Assembly (NCBI GenBank): GCA_036245525.1
Contig: BTPG01000005.1
Span: 177,003,039 to 177,067,038 of the forward strand
Direction of reading: 5' to 3'
Origin: Semisulcospira habei
Lineage: Eukaryota > Mollusca > Gastropoda > Semisulcospiridae
Length of the DNA: 64,000 bases
Shown here: positions 63,121-64,000 of the stretch, in pieces
Position numbering within the stretch: the stretch's first letter is position 1
How the letters are laid out: every line of letters begins with the position of its first letter
Program-made: the position numbers and the translations under genes
Notes under the pieces: model-generated
Databases searched by the model: none
What the model was told of the DNA's origin: nothing
What the model saw: the letters and a program-made list of their open reading frames with translations, nothing else

Positions 63121-63484
63121 AGTCCCTTCACTGCCCAGAAAAATTAAACACCGCCCATCTGCAAGAGGTATGGATCTTCATTATGCCCCACAGTTGCTTA
63201 TGAGGATCATACCTGTTGCTGAAACCATTCTGTCCAGACCAAAAAGGTGACTGCAAAGCGTGTAATATGCAAAGAAGTACCCAACGGAGAAAGAAACACG
63301 CTTAGAAAAGACGGGTACAACACAATAAATTGTGTTGTACCCGTCTTTTCTAAGCGTGTTTCTTTCTCCGTTGGGTACTTCTTTGAAACCATTCTGTATT
63401 CATGTTTCTTTAACTGGTGTGAATCTTTGATGTGGGATTTAGAATGACTGAAAACAGTTTGCGTCCACTGGCAGTGAAGGGGTT
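63121..63484. repeat. F3 palindromic element with nested 150-bp insertion
   Basis: CCCTTCACTGCC to GGCAGTGAAGGGGTTAA. The core (GAGGTATGGATCTTCATTA / TGAGGATCATACCTGTT) is at 63165-63217. The unit at 63234-63383 interrupts its right half. Confidence 0.85.
63234..63383. mobile_element. TSD-flanked unit with perfect 56-bp inverted duplication
   Basis: Flanked by exact 14-bp repeats TGAAACCATTCTGT at 63220-63233 and 63384-63397. It begins CCAGACCAAAAAGGTGACTG (reverse complement of the end of the 30765 unit). Two arms of 56 bp at 63271-63326 and 63329-63384 then form a perfect palindrome around AA. The arm is identical to the first 56 bp of the 30765 unit. Confidence 0.9.
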
Positions 63485-63559
63485 AACATTCAATGATTAT
63501 ATGAGCTGGTCCACTGAAGGCCGTAAGCTCCAAATCCAGCAAACAATACAGTTACTAAT

Positions 63560-63650
63560 TTAACCCTTTGGCTGTTGGGTAGCACATTTTGTTGAGGCGA
63601 TTCCTGAAGGAATCACCGTAACAAAAGGCTCTAATGACAGCTAAACGGTC
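63560..63650. repeat. F2 palindromic element
   Basis: TTAACCCTTTGGCTGTTGGG to CAGCTAAACGGTC around GATTCCTGAAGGAATC. Confidence 0.8.
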
Positions 63651-63869
63651 AGTGGAGTTCTTTCTTAAAGACATGTTTACACACAATAGAGTAAAAAGAA
63701 ATGTTCATTGTCATTATTCAAAATTGATTGCGGTTTTTTTTTTCATGCAGCATTTAGTTTTAAGCACCTGTACAGATTTGTAAGTGAATGTATTTGTGAT
63801 GCCAATTTGTAACAAAAAAATGAATCTTGTGTTTATGTTCATTTCCATCAGTGAAGCCTCAACTCATAT

Positions 63870-64000
63870 TTGGCTCACGTGTGAAGCAAAAGTGAGTGTA
63901 TTTTGGGCCAGTGGTTGTCCATCATCCGTGGTAAAATTTAACATTTGCATTTTCTCCGGGACTATTCAAGCCACAGTCTTCAAACTTGGCCCAAGGATAC
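63870..64000. repeat. F5 head at the window edge
   Basis: TTTGGCTCACGTGTGAAGC, AAAAGTGAGTGTATTTTGGG and TTGGCCCAAGGATAC, as in the other F5 copies. It continues beyond the window. Confidence 0.8.

Overview
This window is eukaryotic nuclear DNA from an invertebrate animal. Two conserved protein-coding genes are split by GT-AG introns, there is a nuclear-type tRNA-Cys, and most of the sequence is transposable elements. The mix of elements (DIRS-like, RTE-like and Rex/CR1-like retroelements, a SINE-like family ending in (CAAT)n) suggests a marine lophotrochozoan, perhaps a mollusc. That placement is an inference.

Layout. 1-10362: two nested DIRS-like tyrosine-recombinase retrotransposons. Decayed copy A is on + and runs off the left edge. 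Nearly complete copy B is on - and sits inside A's right terminus. 10441-15943: the last three coding exons of a nuclear receptor binding protein (NRBP/MADM) pseudokinase gene, +. 15944-33258: intergenic repeats, LINE fragments, a SINE-like family, palindromic MITE-like elements and satellites. 33259-33330: tRNA-Cys(GCA), -. 34260-58658: a complete transcription elongation factor TFIIS (TCEA) gene, +, nine coding exons and 305 codons. Its 14-kb third intron holds a deleted DIRS-like copy C, a Rex/CR1-like LINE, an RTE-like LINE with two elements nested in it, and long arrays of a ~160-bp repeat. 58659-64000: downstream repeats with no further gene recognised.

The two host genes look intact where visible. 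Every mobile ORF carries stops, frame changes or insertions, so the autonomous elements here look dead. Recent mobility is still indicated by matching target-site duplications (TSDs) and by near-identical copies. Repeat families are named here as follows. F1, F2 and F3: palindromic elements flanked by TTAA with CCC-starting ends. F4: ~1-kb repeat with GTCTAC ends. F5: element starting GGCTCAC with internal ~160-bp units. S1: ~385-bp SINE-like element. The main discovery points are the DIRS-in-DIRS insertion at a terminal sequence, a 116-150-bp TSD-flanked unit with a perfect 56-bp inverted duplication, three TTAA-targeting palindromic families, and a repeat family that spreads AGGTCA direct repeats.
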